Assembly: GCF_002855495.1 (NCBI RefSeq)
Contig: NZ_PKRO01000032.1
Coordinates: 1-34,423, forward strand
Length of the DNA: 34,423 nt
Direction of reading: 5' to 3'
DNA from: Porphyrobacter sp. TH134
GTDB taxonomy: Bacteria > Pseudomonadota > Alphaproteobacteria > Sphingomonadales > Sphingomonadaceae
The number at the start of each line of letters is the position of its first letter. The stretch's first letter is position 1. The translations under genes were made by a program, and so were the position numbers. This document shows, one piece after another, positions 7,825 through 16,485 of the stretch. Under the pieces are notes generated by a model. That model saw only the letters and a list, made by a program, of their open reading frames with translations. It searched no databases and was not told the origin of the DNA.

Positions 7825-10800
7825 ATGGCTGATTATTCCCCCGCCGCCCTGCCTGTTTCCGGCATCGACCGCACCGATCTGCGCCGCGCCTACCGGCAGG
7901 AGGAAGAAGCCTGCATCGCCGAGCGTTTGCAGCAGGCGGCCCCGGCGGCGCGGGTGCATGAAGCAGCGGCGCGGCTGGCGATTGACCTGATCGAGGGCGC
8001 GCGCGGCAAGAAGGCCAGCGGGATCGACGCCTTCTTGCAGCAATATGGCCTCGACACCGAGGAAGGCATCGCGCTGATGTGCCTTGCCGAAGCGCTGCTG
8101 CGCGTGCCCGATGCCGCCACCGCCGATGCGCTGATCAAGGACAAGATCGGCAGTATCGAATGGAGCGAGCATCTGGGGACAAGCTCCTCCACCTTCGTCA
8201 ACGCGGCGACCTTTTCGCTGATGCTGACGGGCGAAGTGCTTGATCCGCCCGATGCCCGCCAGCGCGGTATGGGGAGCGTGCTGAAGCGCGCGATGAACCG
8301 GCTGGGCGAGCCGGTGATCCGCACGGCGACGGGTCAGGCGATGAAGATCCTCGGCGGGCAGTTCGTGTTCGGCCGGACCATCGACGAAGCGCTCAAACGC
8401 GCCGCGCCCGAACGCGCACGGGGCATCACGCACAGCTTCGACATGCTGGGCGAAGCGGCGATGACCTTCGCCGATGCCGAGAAATACCGCCTTTCCTATG
8501 AAGCCGCGCTGGCAAGGCTGGCGCGCGAGGCGGGGGCCGGGGTGGCCGCCTCGCCGGGCATTTCCGTCAAGCTCTCGGCGCTCCACCCGCAATACACCTT
8601 CTTCCACGCGGACGCGGCGAAGGCGGCGATGATCCCGGTGATCCGCGACCTCGCAGTGAAGGCGCGCGATGCCGATATCCACTTCACCATCGATGCCGAG
8701 GAGGCCGAGCGGCTGGAACTCAGCATGGATATCATCGAAGCGCTGGTCGCCGATGACGATCTGTTCCGCCGTCCCGATGGCACCCGCTGGGAAGGCTTCG
8801 GCCTTGCCGTTCAGGCCTATCAGAAGCGCGGTGTTGCGGTGTGCGACTGGGCGGGCAAGCTGGCGCGCCGGCATGGCCGCCGCTTGTTCGTGCGGCTGGT
8901 CAAGGGCGCTTACTGGGACAGCGAGGTGAAGCTGGCACAGGTCGGCGGCTACCGCGATTACCCCGTCTTCACCCGTAAGGTGGCAACCGATGTCAGCTAC
9001 CTCGCCTGCGCGGCGCGATTGTTTGAGCACGCCGATGTGATCCGCCCGGCCTTTGCCACCCACAATGCGTACACGATCGCGGCGATCAAGCATCTCAGCG
9101 AAGGCAAGGCGTTCGAGTTCCAGCGCCTGCATGGCATGGGCGAAGAGGTGTACGACGCGCTCCACGCCCTCGAAGGCAACCAGCGCACGCCGGTGCGCAT
9201 CTACGCGCCGGTGGGGGGGCACAAGGAACTGCTCGCCTATCTGGTGCGCCGCCTGCTGGAGAACGGGGCCAACACCAGCTTCGTCAACCGCATGGGCGAT
9301 GCGGATACCGCGCCTGAGGAGCTGGTGGGCGATCCGGTGGCCGAGCTTACCGCGCTGAACCCACGCCGCAATCCGGCGATCCCGCTGCCTGCCGCGATCT
9401 TCGGGGCACGGAAAAACAGCGCGGGTGTGGACCTCAGCGATCCGCTGGTGCGTGAACCACTGTTGGAGCAACTGCACGCGCTCGAAAGCCGCCAGTGGAC
9501 CGCCGCGCCGACCTTCCCTTCGTCCGAAGCGGGCGCACAGGTGAATGTCACCTCTCCGCATGATCCATCGCACATCGTCGGCACCCGCCGCGATGCGACC
9601 GCCGAAGAGGTCGATGCCGCTTTCACCCGCGCCGCCGCGATCCAGCCCGGCTGGGACGCGCTGGGCGGCGAAGCGCGCGCGCTGCTGCTCGAACACGCTG
9701 CCGACCTGTTCGAGGCGCATACGGCGGAGTTCCTCAGCCTGTGCCAGCGCGAGGCGGGCAAGACGCTGCTCGATAGCGTACTGGAACTGCGCGAGGCGGT
9801 GGACTTCCTGCGCTACTATGCCGCCGAAGCGCGGCGCCAGTTTGCCGCGCCCACCATCCTCCCCGGGCCGACGGGGGAGGAGAACAGCCTCAGCCTCCAC
9901 GGGCGCGGGGTGTTCGCCACGATTTCCCCATGGAACTTTCCGCTGGCGATCTTCATCGGCATGGCGAGCGCCGCGCTGGCCGCTGGCAATTCGGTCATCG
10001 CCAAGCCCGCCGAACAGACCCCGCTGATCGCCGCGCTGGCGGTGAAGCTGTGCCACCAGGCGGGCATTCCGCCTGAGGCGTTGCAATTGCTGCCGGGCGC
10101 GGGGGAGGTCGGCCAGCTCATCACCGCCGACCCGCGGCTGGCGGGCGTCGCCTTCACCGGATCGACCGACACGGCCCGCGCCATCAACCGCGCGCTGGCG
10201 ATGCGCGACGGGCCAATTGCCACCCTGATCGCCGAGACCGGCGGGCAGAATGCGATGATCGTGGATTCCTCCGCGCTGCCCGAACAGGTGGTGCGCGATG
10301 TGCTGGGAAGCGCCTTTCAAAGCGCAGGGCAGCGGTGTTCGGCGTTGCGGGTGCTCTATGTGCAAGACGACATCGCCGATGGCGTGCTGGCCATGATCCG
10401 CGGCGGGTTTGCCGCACTGCATGTCGGGGATCCCGCCGATCTTGCCACCGATGTCGGCCCGGTGATCGACGCAGACGCCAAGGCGTTGCTGGAGGCGCAT
10501 ATCGCCGATTGCACCGCGCGCGGCCTTCCGGTGGAACGCCTGCCCGGCGCCCCGACCACCGGGCATTTCGTGGCGCCGACGATCATCGAAATCCCCTCGA
10601 TCGCCGCGCTCCAGCGCGAGAACTTCGGCCCGGTGCTCCACGTGGTACGCTTCAAGGCAGGTGAGCTGGCGCAGGTGGTTGAGGACATCAACGCCACCGG
10701 CTTCGGGCTGACGCTGGGCCTTCACAGCCGCATTGCCGAAACCCGGCGCTTCGTGCAGGCTCACGCCAAGGTGGGCAATTTCTACGTCAACCGTAACCAG

Positions 10801-10965
10801 ATCGGCGCGGTGGTGGGAAGCCAGCCGTTTGGCGGAGAGGGTCTGTCGGGCACCGGGCCGAAAGCCGGCGGCCCGCATTACCTCGCGCGCTTTGCCACCG
10901 AACGGGTGATGACGATCGACACCACGGCGGCCGGCGGCAATGCCAGCCTGCTGGCGGCGGGTTAG
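7825..10965 (+). CDS. putA: Bifunctional proline dehydrogenase / glutamate-semialdehyde dehydrogenase
   Basis: 1046 residues. It oxidises proline to glutamate in two steps, passing electrons to the quinone pool through FAD and then to NAD. The proline dehydrogenase barrel covers about 150-490, with VKGAYWDSEVK (359-369, K360) and the proline-binding pair R475/R476 before NTSF. The aldehyde dehydrogenase domain covers about 530-1030, with E804 in AETGG and nucleophile C838 in GQRC, 34 residues apart as expected. The N-terminus goes directly into the helical region and lacks the ribbon-helix-helix DNA-binding domain of enterobacterial PutA, so this is a short (type A) PutA that cannot repress its own gene. 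The ATG at 7825 has an AGGTGA site. An EEP-family gene follows after 8 bases. Confidence 0.97.
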   Translation: MADYSPAALPVSGIDRTDLRRAYRQEEEACIAERLQQAAPAARVHEAAARLAIDLIEGARGKKASGIDAFLQQYGLDTEEGIALMCLAEALLRVPDAATADALIKDKIGSIEWSEHLGTSSSTFVNAATFSLMLTGEVLDPPDARQRGMGSVLKRAMNRLGEPVIRTATGQAMKILGGQFVFGRTIDEALKRAAPERARGITHSFDMLGEAAMTFADAEKYRLSYEAALARLAREAGAGVAASPGISVKLSALHPQYTFFHADAAKAAMIPVIRDLAVKARDADIHFTIDAEEAERLELSMDIIEALVADDDLFRRPDGTRWEGFGLAVQAYQKRGVAVCDWAGKLARRHGRRLFVRLVKGAYWDSEVKLAQVGGYRDYPVFTRKVATDVSYLACAARLFEHADVIRPAFATHNAYTIAAIKHLSEGKAFEFQRLHGMGEEVYDALHALEGNQRTPVRIYAPVGGHKELLAYLVRRLLENGANTSFVNRMGDADTAPEELVGDPVAELTALNPRRNPAIPLPAAIFGARKNSAGVDLSDPLVREPLLEQLHALESRQWTAAPTFPSSEAGAQVNVTSPHDPSHIVGTRRDATAEEVDAAFTRAAAIQPGWDALGGEARALLLEHAADLFEAHTAEFLSLCQREAGKTLLDSVLELREAVDFLRYYAAEARRQFAAPTILPGPTGEENSLSLHGRGVFATISPWNFPLAIFIGMASAALAAGNSVIAKPAEQTPLIAALAVKLCHQAGIPPEALQLLPGAGEVGQLITADPRLAGVAFTGSTDTARAINRALAMRDGPIATLIAETGGQNAMIVDSSALPEQVVRDVLGSAFQSAGQRCSALRVLYVQDDIADGVLAMIRGGFAALHVGDPADLATDVGPVIDADAKALLEAHIADCTARGLPVERLPGAPTTGHFVAPTIIEIPSIAALQRENFGPVLHVVRFKAGELAQVVEDINATGFGLTLGLHSRIAETRRFVQAHAKVGNFYVNRNQIGAVVGSQPFGGEGLSGTGPKAGGPHYLARFATERVMTIDTTAAGGNASLLAAG

Positions 10966-10973
10966 GCGGGCGG

Positions 10974-11678
10974 ATGGCGATCAGCTTCAAGGTTGCCAGC
11001 TACAACATCCACAAGGGGCTAGGCACCGACCGCAAGCGCGATCCGGCGCGCATCTTGCGCGTGTTGCAGGAGGTTGATGCCGATATCGTCGCGCTTCAGG
11101 AAGCCGATCTCAGATTTGGCTCGCGCGCCAGCGTGCTGCCGCGGTTCCTGATTGAGGAGCACACCGACTACGTCCCCGTGCCGCTCGATGTGCAAGCCGA
11201 TTCGTTGGGGTGGCACGGCAACGCGATCCTGGTGAAGCGCCATGTCGGTATCGTGGCCCACGACATTATCCATATCCCCTGCCTCGAACCGCGCGGCGTG
11301 GTGACCGCGACTGTCGCGGTTGCGGGGGTCGCGGTGAAGGTGTTCGGGATGCACCTTGATCTGTCGGGACTGTGGCGGGTGCGGCAGGCGCGGGCGATTG
11401 CCGCGCTGGGCGAGGCCGCGCGCGCGCATGGCCCGGTGGTGTTGATGGGCGATCTGAACGAATGGCGGCGCCAATCGGGCTGCTTTCGCGAATTCGGAAA
11501 GCATTTTGCGGTGCTCGATCCCGGCCCCAGCTTTCACAGCATTCGCCCCATCGGCCGGCTTGACCGGATCATGCATTGCGAGCGGCTGGCAGCCACGGCT
11601 TGCGGCGTGCACCGCAGCGCGCTGGCAGCGACGGCGTCGGATCACCTGCCGGTGTGGGCGCAGTTTGCGGTTCGGTAA
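10974..11678 (+). CDS. Endonuclease/exonuclease/phosphatase (EEP) family protein
   Basis: 234 residues with a complete EEP active site: N11 (SYNIHKG), E43 (LQEAD), H127 (GMHLDLSG), D160 and N162 (GDLNEW), D197 (RLDRI) and D223-H224 (SDHLP). It is therefore expected to be an active Mg-dependent phosphodiesterase. The substrate cannot be told; relatives include DNA endonucleases, phosphoinositide phosphatases and bacterial cardiolipin-cluster hydrolases. There is no signal peptide, so a cytoplasmic site is likely. The ATG lies 8 bases behind the putA stop with a GGCGGGCGG-type ribosome site, implying co-transcription with putA, though no functional link to proline use is known. Confidence 0.9.
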   Translation: MAISFKVASYNIHKGLGTDRKRDPARILRVLQEVDADIVALQEADLRFGSRASVLPRFLIEEHTDYVPVPLDVQADSLGWHGNAILVKRHVGIVAHDIIHIPCLEPRGVVTATVAVAGVAVKVFGMHLDLSGLWRVRQARAIAALGEAARAHGPVVLMGDLNEWRRQSGCFREFGKHFAVLDPGPSFHSIRPIGRLDRIMHCERLAATACGVHRSALAATASDHLPVWAQFAVR

Positions 11679-11754
11679 GAGGGAATGGTGACTTTCGGGC
11701 GGCCTGCGATGAAGCGCAAAGGTCGGAAAGTGGGTGGGAAATGGACACTCAAGT

Positions 11755-12102
11755 TCAATCGCAACGTATTCCGCCCGGCTCGACACGCGCACGATATTCT
11801 TCATGAAGGGCTGAGTCATCCAATCGTTCGCGATTGCCGTCGCGACTGATGTCTACACTTAGGTTGCTCTTAAAGCCCGCGCCGAGCAGATAGACCATCT
11901 GAAACACGGCGGCATCAACCACGTCTCGAAGGAGCAGCAGGGCCGTCGCATCGTCCGTGTTGACGAGAGCATCCCGTATCCGCAGGACGCTTTCATTAGG
12001 CTTACGTCCGGGTGGATTACGATAAGCCCCCAGCAACTCCGCAGGTAGCGACTGACTCTCGATGACCATTGCGTCGAGCATCTCGCCTGAAAGTGTCGTC
12101 AT
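11755..12102 (-). CDS. Small orphan protein, unknown function
   Basis: 115 residues from the ATG at 12102, which has a strong GGAGG site 4 bases upstream. The frame runs on to 12330, but the extension is Arg-rich and lacks a ribosome site. The product is soluble, mostly helical by eye (residues 4-22, 38-60 and 60-82, the last containing LLLLRDVVDAAVFQMVYLLG), with a hydrophilic charged tail. No family is recognised. Its base composition is less GC-rich than its neighbours. It points opposite to the flanking genes and sits in a spacer with degenerate repeat-like DNA, so recent acquisition is likely. Confidence 0.6.
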   Translation of the reverse strand: MTTLSGEMLDAMVIESQSLPAELLGAYRNPPGRKPNESVLRIRDALVNTDDATALLLLRDVVDAAVFQMVYLLGAGFKSNLSVDISRDGNRERLDDSALHEEYRARVEPGGIRCD

Positions 12103-12454
12103 GCAACCTCCGCGTCTAACTAGTCTGAGCCAGTTCGCACGACTGTCTTCATGACCGCAATGGAGTCGGTTCCTGAATGTCAGGAAATTTCTGCGAGCCG
12201 AGCCAAGCCGCCATGCCGCTTTCGGGATCGGGCGTGGTCCAAACGCATGGCCGCTCGTGGGTGCTTCAGGCGCAGTTCTACTTCGGCTGAAGCACCGCCG
12301 CAGCCAGCGCCAGCGCCTCACAAACCGCACCCTGATGGCACGGCTTGGTTAACCTTATCGATATCATTCTGAATTACCAGCACAGTTAGCCTGTCACGCG
12401 GATCGCAGCTGCTTTGCCCCCGTGTGACCGAAGAGACCAATTCCCCAAGGACGA
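12103..12454. other. Spacer upstream of the glycan operon, probable promoter region
   Basis: About 350 bases without a supported gene. Short frames across it look random. A local AT-rich patch at 12345-12378 (TTGGTTAACC followed by TATCATTCTG) stands out from the GC-rich surroundings and is the best place for the operon promoter, but no convincing -35/-10 pair with 17-base spacing could be fixed. A short palindrome (CCTGAATGTCAGG, 12172-12184) is too small to interpret. Confidence 0.35.
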
Positions 12455-13459
12455 GTGCAGCGACGGGCCCAAGACGCTATGGAAAGTTTCGGAACTGCCC
12501 ACCACGATACCGGCCTGATCGGCCACTCCGGCTTTGTCGGCGGCGCGCTGCTGCGGCAAACCGACTTTGATGCCTGCTACAACAGCGCCACTATTGCCAC
12601 TATCGAAGGGCAGGCATTTGGCACCTTGGTCTGCGCCGCCGCGCCAGGTTCAATGTTCGAAGCCAACCGTTCGCCGGAGCGTGACGCTGCGCAGATCGAC
12701 GGATTAATCGCGCGGCTGGCCACGATACAGGCAGAACGGTTCGTGCTGATTTCCTCCGTCGCCGTGCTGGCGGACTTTGCAGGCGGCAATGACGAAGGCA
12801 CGCAGGCCTTCCAGCAGGACCTCGCCTATGGCCGCCATCGCCGCGCGCTGGAAGCCTTTGTCGAAAGCCATTTTGCCAGCAGTCTGATTGTCCGCCTGCC
12901 CGCGCTGTTCGGGCAGGGGTTGCGTAAAAATTTCCTGTTCGATCTGATGAACCCGGTGCCATCGCTGCTGACCGAGGCAAAGCGCGATGCGCTGATGAAG
13001 GCGCTCGATCCCGCGCTCGGCGTTTGGGCGGCGTCGCTCTATGCGCCCGATGGGGTTACCGGGTTGCTGAAGCTTGACCGGGCGGCGCTCAATGCCGACA
13101 GGCGGCGCGCGGCGCTCGAGGATGCGGTAACAGTGCTGGGCGCTTCGGCGACGCAGTTCCATCATCCTGATACGACCTACCAGTATTACGCCATCGACCG
13201 GCTGTGGCAGGACATCGGCATCGCGCTGGGGGCGGGGCTGTCGCACCTGCATCTGGTGGCAGAGCCGCTGACCGCCGCCGCGATCCATGCGCGGCTGACC
13301 GGGCGGCCCATGCCTGACACGTCCGCACGCCTGCACCGTGAAGATATGCGCACCCGCCATGCAGGTTTGTGGGGGGCTGAGGGGCCCTATCAATTCGGCG
13401 CCGCTGCGACGCTTGACCAGCTCGCCGCGTTTTACACCAGCGAAAGGGCTGCGGCATGA
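12455..13459 (+). CDS. NAD(P)-binding epimerase/dehydratase-like protein
   Basis: 334 residues from the GTG at 12455 (AAGGA site close by); the ATG at 12479 is an alternative that removes 8 residues. The Rossmann loop GLIGHSGFVGG (20-30) and the VRLPALFGQGLRKN segment (near 145-158) place it in the extended short-chain dehydrogenase/epimerase group acting on nucleotide sugars. The usual Ser and Tyr are present (S100/S101, Y125), but the YxxxK motif reads YGRHR, with Arg where the catalytic Lys belongs. This may alter or reduce activity. First gene of the eight-gene operon; its TGA overlaps the next ATG (ATGA at 13456-13459). It probably prepares a sugar precursor. Confidence 0.78.
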   Translation: MQRRAQDAMESFGTAHHDTGLIGHSGFVGGALLRQTDFDACYNSATIATIEGQAFGTLVCAAAPGSMFEANRSPERDAAQIDGLIARLATIQAERFVLISSVAVLADFAGGNDEGTQAFQQDLAYGRHRRALEAFVESHFASSLIVRLPALFGQGLRKNFLFDLMNPVPSLLTEAKRDALMKALDPALGVWAASLYAPDGVTGLLKLDRAALNADRRRAALEDAVTVLGASATQFHHPDTTYQYYAIDRLWQDIGIALGAGLSHLHLVAEPLTAAAIHARLTGRPMPDTSARLHREDMRTRHAGLWGAEGPYQFGAAATLDQLAAFYTSERAAA

Positions 13460-14313
13460 AGCTCGCAATGTCCAATATCGCCTGGACGGCCGAAGAACGG
13501 CTGGAGGCTTATGCGATCCTCGCCGAAGCGGGGATTACGGGTCTTGAAATCGCGCCGGGCATCTTCTTCCACGCCGCCGACGATCCCTTCGTGCCTGACG
13601 AAGCAACCGCCCATGAGGCCTTGCGTGAGATAGCCGACGCGGGGCTGTCGCTGGTATCGATGCAATCGCTGTTATTCGGCGTCACGGGTGCGGCCCTGTT
13701 TGAAGGTGCCGAGGCGCGCAAGGTGCTCCAACGCGGAATGACACGCGCAATCACGCTGGCAGGGCGGTTCGGCATTCCCAATCTGGTGTTCGGCTCCCCA
13801 TCACAGCGCCGCGTGCCTGTGGGCATGGCCATGGCTGACGCACTGGCAGAGGCCGCTGCCGTGTTCCGCCAACTGGGCGATGTCGCTGCCGCCGCCGGAA
13901 CGCGTGTCACCATCGAAGCCAACCCGGCCGCCTATGGCACCAACTTCCTCACCTCGCTGGATGAGGCCGAAGCCTTCGTTGCGCTTGTCGATCATTCAGC
14001 GATTGCCCTGATCCTCGATCTGGGTGCGATGCACATGAACGGCAGTTTTGCCAGCGTACCTGCCCGCCTGCCCGACCTTGCCCCGAGCCTTAATCATGTC
14101 CACGTCAGTGAGCCTGATCTGGCCCCGGCCCCGGCGGATGCCGGGGCGCTGGTGCCGGTGCTGCGGGCCTTGCGCAAGGCGGGTTATGCCAAGGCGGTGT
14201 CTATCGAAATGAAGCGCTCTGCGCAGGGCCTTGCCGATGTACGGCGTGCCGTCGCGCGGCTGGTCGAGGCGGATACGGCAGCGCATCAGACGGAGGGGGC
14301 GATCCATGCGTGA
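13456..14313 (+). CDS. Sugar phosphate isomerase/epimerase-like TIM-barrel protein
   Basis: 285 residues of the xylose-isomerase-like / AP-endonuclease-2 TIM-barrel superfamily. The divalent-metal ligands of this family are in place: E153 (TIEANP), D187 (LDLGAMH), H215 (HVHVSEPD) and E250 (SIEMK). It is likely a cytoplasmic isomerase, epimerase or dehydratase of a sugar, keto-inositol or related compound. Such barrels often pair with Rossmann oxidoreductases, as here. It overlaps the upstream gene by 4 bases and the downstream gene by 8, implying coupled translation. Exact substrate cannot be deduced. Confidence 0.85.
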   Translation: MKLAMSNIAWTAEERLEAYAILAEAGITGLEIAPGIFFHAADDPFVPDEATAHEALREIADAGLSLVSMQSLLFGVTGAALFEGAEARKVLQRGMTRAITLAGRFGIPNLVFGSPSQRRVPVGMAMADALAEAAAVFRQLGDVAAAAGTRVTIEANPAAYGTNFLTSLDEAEAFVALVDHSAIALILDLGAMHMNGSFASVPARLPDLAPSLNHVHVSEPDLAPAPADAGALVPVLRALRKAGYAKAVSIEMKRSAQGLADVRRAVARLVEADTAAHQTEGAIHA

Positions 14314-15328
14314 ACCCGACGCAAGCCAGTTCAAGAAACCGCGCGAAGACATGGTCGTCTCGGTTTGCTTTTCCGACCTTGCTGCAAACCCCGCCACCTT
14401 CGCCGCCTTGCGCGATGTGGCCGCCACGCTCGACCGCGCGTTCCGCTTCCGCGAGATCATCCTTGTTGTCGATGACACCCAGCGCGAGGCGTTCCTCCCG
14501 CTGATTGCCGAGGTGTCCAACACTCGCCTCTTCATAGTGCGGCGCGGGACCGAGTATTACGACCGGCGGGTCATCGCCGCCGAGGAGGCGATTGGCGATC
14601 TGGTGGTGATCGGCAATCTCGATGAAATCGCGCTGATCGACCTGGTCGCCTTCCTCGCCCATGCCGAGCGCGAGAATGCCGTGACGATGGCCTTTCGCGC
14701 CGTCCGCCGGCCGGTAAAGCGGCTGCTGGCCTGGCCCTTCATCGCGCTGGGCAAGCTGGCCGGGTTCAATGTCGACCCGAGCGACTTTCAATCCATCGCC
14801 GTGCCCCGCACGCATCTCAATCTGCTGCTGGCGCATGATGAGCCGCGGCTGGCCTTGCGCTTTCCGCCGCGCGATCCGCGCCTGCCGCTCGACTGGTTTC
14901 GCACCACGCGCAACGTGCCCGGGCGCACTGCCTTCATGGGATTGGCGCGCCGCGCGCAGCTGCTCCAGACGCTGCTGGTCTATCTGACGCCCACGATCCT
15001 GTCGGTGGTGGCGCTGTCTTCAAGCGTGCTGATGCTGCTCGGCATGGGCTATGCGGCATGGATTGTGGGCGCGGTCATCTTGGTCGACTCCCTCGCGCCG
15101 GGCTGGCTGACCACCAATGCGATGCTGGCGGTCAGCGCGGTCTTCATGGGGCTTTCGACGCTGGGCCTCAGCCTTGGCTTGCAACACCTGCTGAAACAGC
15201 AGCGGCGGCTGAAGGGCGGAATCGTGCCAGAGGAAGTCAACCGAATCGACCTGTTCCATCAGGTCGCCTTCGATCTCAATGTCGAACTGGAAAGCGATGT
15301 CCGCGCTGGCCCGGCAGGACCGGATTGA
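14306..15328 (+). CDS. GtrB-shaped GT2 protein with degenerate active-site motifs
   Basis: 340 residues from the ATG at 14306, preceded by GGAGG; the longer frame from 14231 has an implausible basic extension. Layout matches polyprenyl-phosphate glycosyltransferases (GtrB/DPM synthase type): a GT-A-like domain (about 15-200) and two C-terminal membrane helices (about 226-262 and 270-294). However, the usual DDGSxD loop reads VVDDTQRE (55-61) and the metal-binding DxD region reads IGNLDEIAL (102-110), so both catalytic motifs are degenerate. The protein may use a different chemistry or be a non-catalytic partner. It overlaps its neighbours (8 bases upstream, 1 base downstream), inside the operon. 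Family assignment is moderate. Confidence 0.7.
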   Translation: MREPDASQFKKPREDMVVSVCFSDLAANPATFAALRDVAATLDRAFRFREIILVVDDTQREAFLPLIAEVSNTRLFIVRRGTEYYDRRVIAAEEAIGDLVVIGNLDEIALIDLVAFLAHAERENAVTMAFRAVRRPVKRLLAWPFIALGKLAGFNVDPSDFQSIAVPRTHLNLLLAHDEPRLALRFPPRDPRLPLDWFRTTRNVPGRTAFMGLARRAQLLQTLLVYLTPTILSVVALSSSVLMLLGMGYAAWIVGAVILVDSLAPGWLTTNAMLAVSAVFMGLSTLGLSLGLQHLLKQQRRLKGGIVPEEVNRIDLFHQVAFDLNVELESDVRAGPAGPD

Positions 15329-16485
15329 TGCAGTCCGCCGCTGCCACCCCGTATGATTATGTCGTGATCGGCGGCGGCTTTTATGGCTGCTGCCTTGCGC
15401 TCTATCTGCGCTCGATCTCGGCGCGGGTGTTGGTGGTGGAGGCGGGGCCGCGGCTGATGGACCGTGCCTCGCGGGTCAATCAGGCGCGGGTGCATACCGG
15501 GTTTCACTATCCCCGATCCGCCGCCACCGCGGTCAAATCCATGCTGCTGCACCGGCGGTTCCTCGCCGATTTCCCGGACGCGGTGGTGGGCGATTTCCAG
15601 ATGCTTTACGCCATCGCCCGGCGCCGGTCGAAGGTCACGGCCAAGAAATTCCACCGTATGTTCCGCGACATGGGCGCGCCGATCGAACCGGCGAGCCCAA
15701 GCCACCGGGCGCTGTTCAATCCCGACATGGTCGAAGACGTGTTCGCCTGTTTCGAGGTCGCCTTCGATCACAAGGTCCTTGGCAAGCAGGTAGCCACGCG
15801 CATGGCCGATGCCGGGATCGAGGTGCGTCTGGAAACCGAGCTGGTCGGCCTTGCTGACCATCGCAGCGGCGTGGTGGTCGCCTTGTCGGATGGCAGCGAA
15901 GTGACCGCGCGCTATGCCTTCAACATCACCTATGCCCAGATCAATGCGGTGCTGGCCAAGGGCGGCCTTCCGCAAGCGCGGCTGAAACACGAAATCGCCG
16001 AACTGGCGCTGATTGAACCTCCGCGCGAACTGGAAAAGATCGGTGTGACGGTGATGGACGGGCCGTTTTTCTCGGCGATGCCTTATCCTTCGGAACAGCT
16101 CTATTCGCTGACCCACGTGCGTTATACCCCGCATGAAAGCTGGGCCGACAATCCGCAAGCGCGTGATCCCTATCGCCATCTGGCCGCCGCGGCGCCCGAA
16201 ACGCGCTTTGCCTTCATGCAGCGCGATGCCCAGCGTTATCTGCCCTGCCTTGCCGGGGCGACCTACCGCCGGTCGATCTATGATGTGAAGACCATCCTGA
16301 TCAAGAACGAGGCCGATGATGGCCGCCCGATCCTTTATCACCAGAAGCCAGAGACAAGCCGAGTGATCTCGATACTCGGCGGCAAGATCGACAATATCTA
16401 CGACCTGTTTGAAGCGGTGAAGGAGACAGCGCCCGAATTCGCTTCCCTCAATTCAGGGTTCGTGTTCGGGCACACCTATGCCTGA
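15328..16485 (+). CDS. FAD-dependent oxidoreductase (DAO superfamily)
   Basis: 385 residues from the ATG at 15328, which overlaps the previous stop (TGATG); a much longer in-frame extension to 15058 lies inside the upstream gene and is rejected. The N-terminal dinucleotide fold VVIGGGFYGCCLA (12-24) ends with an acidic residue (VVEAG, E38) for the FAD ribose. The ARVHTGFHYPRS segment (53-64) is typical of DAO-type oxidoreductases that I associate with polysaccharide gene clusters. It lacks a signal peptide and should act in the cytoplasm on an amine, hydroxy acid or sugar-like substrate. The operon context suggests it tailors the sugar or cyclitol before lipid loading. Confidence 0.82.
   Translation: MQSAAATPYDYVVIGGGFYGCCLALYLRSISARVLVVEAGPRLMDRASRVNQARVHTGFHYPRSAATAVKSMLLHRRFLADFPDAVVGDFQMLYAIARRRSKVTAKKFHRMFRDMGAPIEPASPSHRALFNPDMVEDVFACFEVAFDHKVLGKQVATRMADAGIEVRLETELVGLADHRSGVVVALSDGSEVTARYAFNITYAQINAVLAKGGLPQARLKHEIAELALIEPPRELEKIGVTVMDGPFFSAMPYPSEQLYSLTHVRYTPHESWADNPQARDPYRHLAAAAPETRFAFMQRDAQRYLPCLAGATYRRSIYDVKTILIKNEADDGRPILYHQKPETSRVISILGGKIDNIYDLFEAVKETAPEFASLNSGFVFGHTYA

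Noticed and set aside
7729..10878. 1049-residue open frame on the minus strand
   Set aside because: It is the antisense shadow of putA, whose catalytic residues are all in the plus frame; the antisense product is rich in His, Arg, Gln and Gly with no domain.
12103..12330. N-terminal extension of the small minus-strand gene
   Set aside because: Arg-rich, low-complexity extension without a ribosome site; the ATG at 12102 has a GGAGG site.
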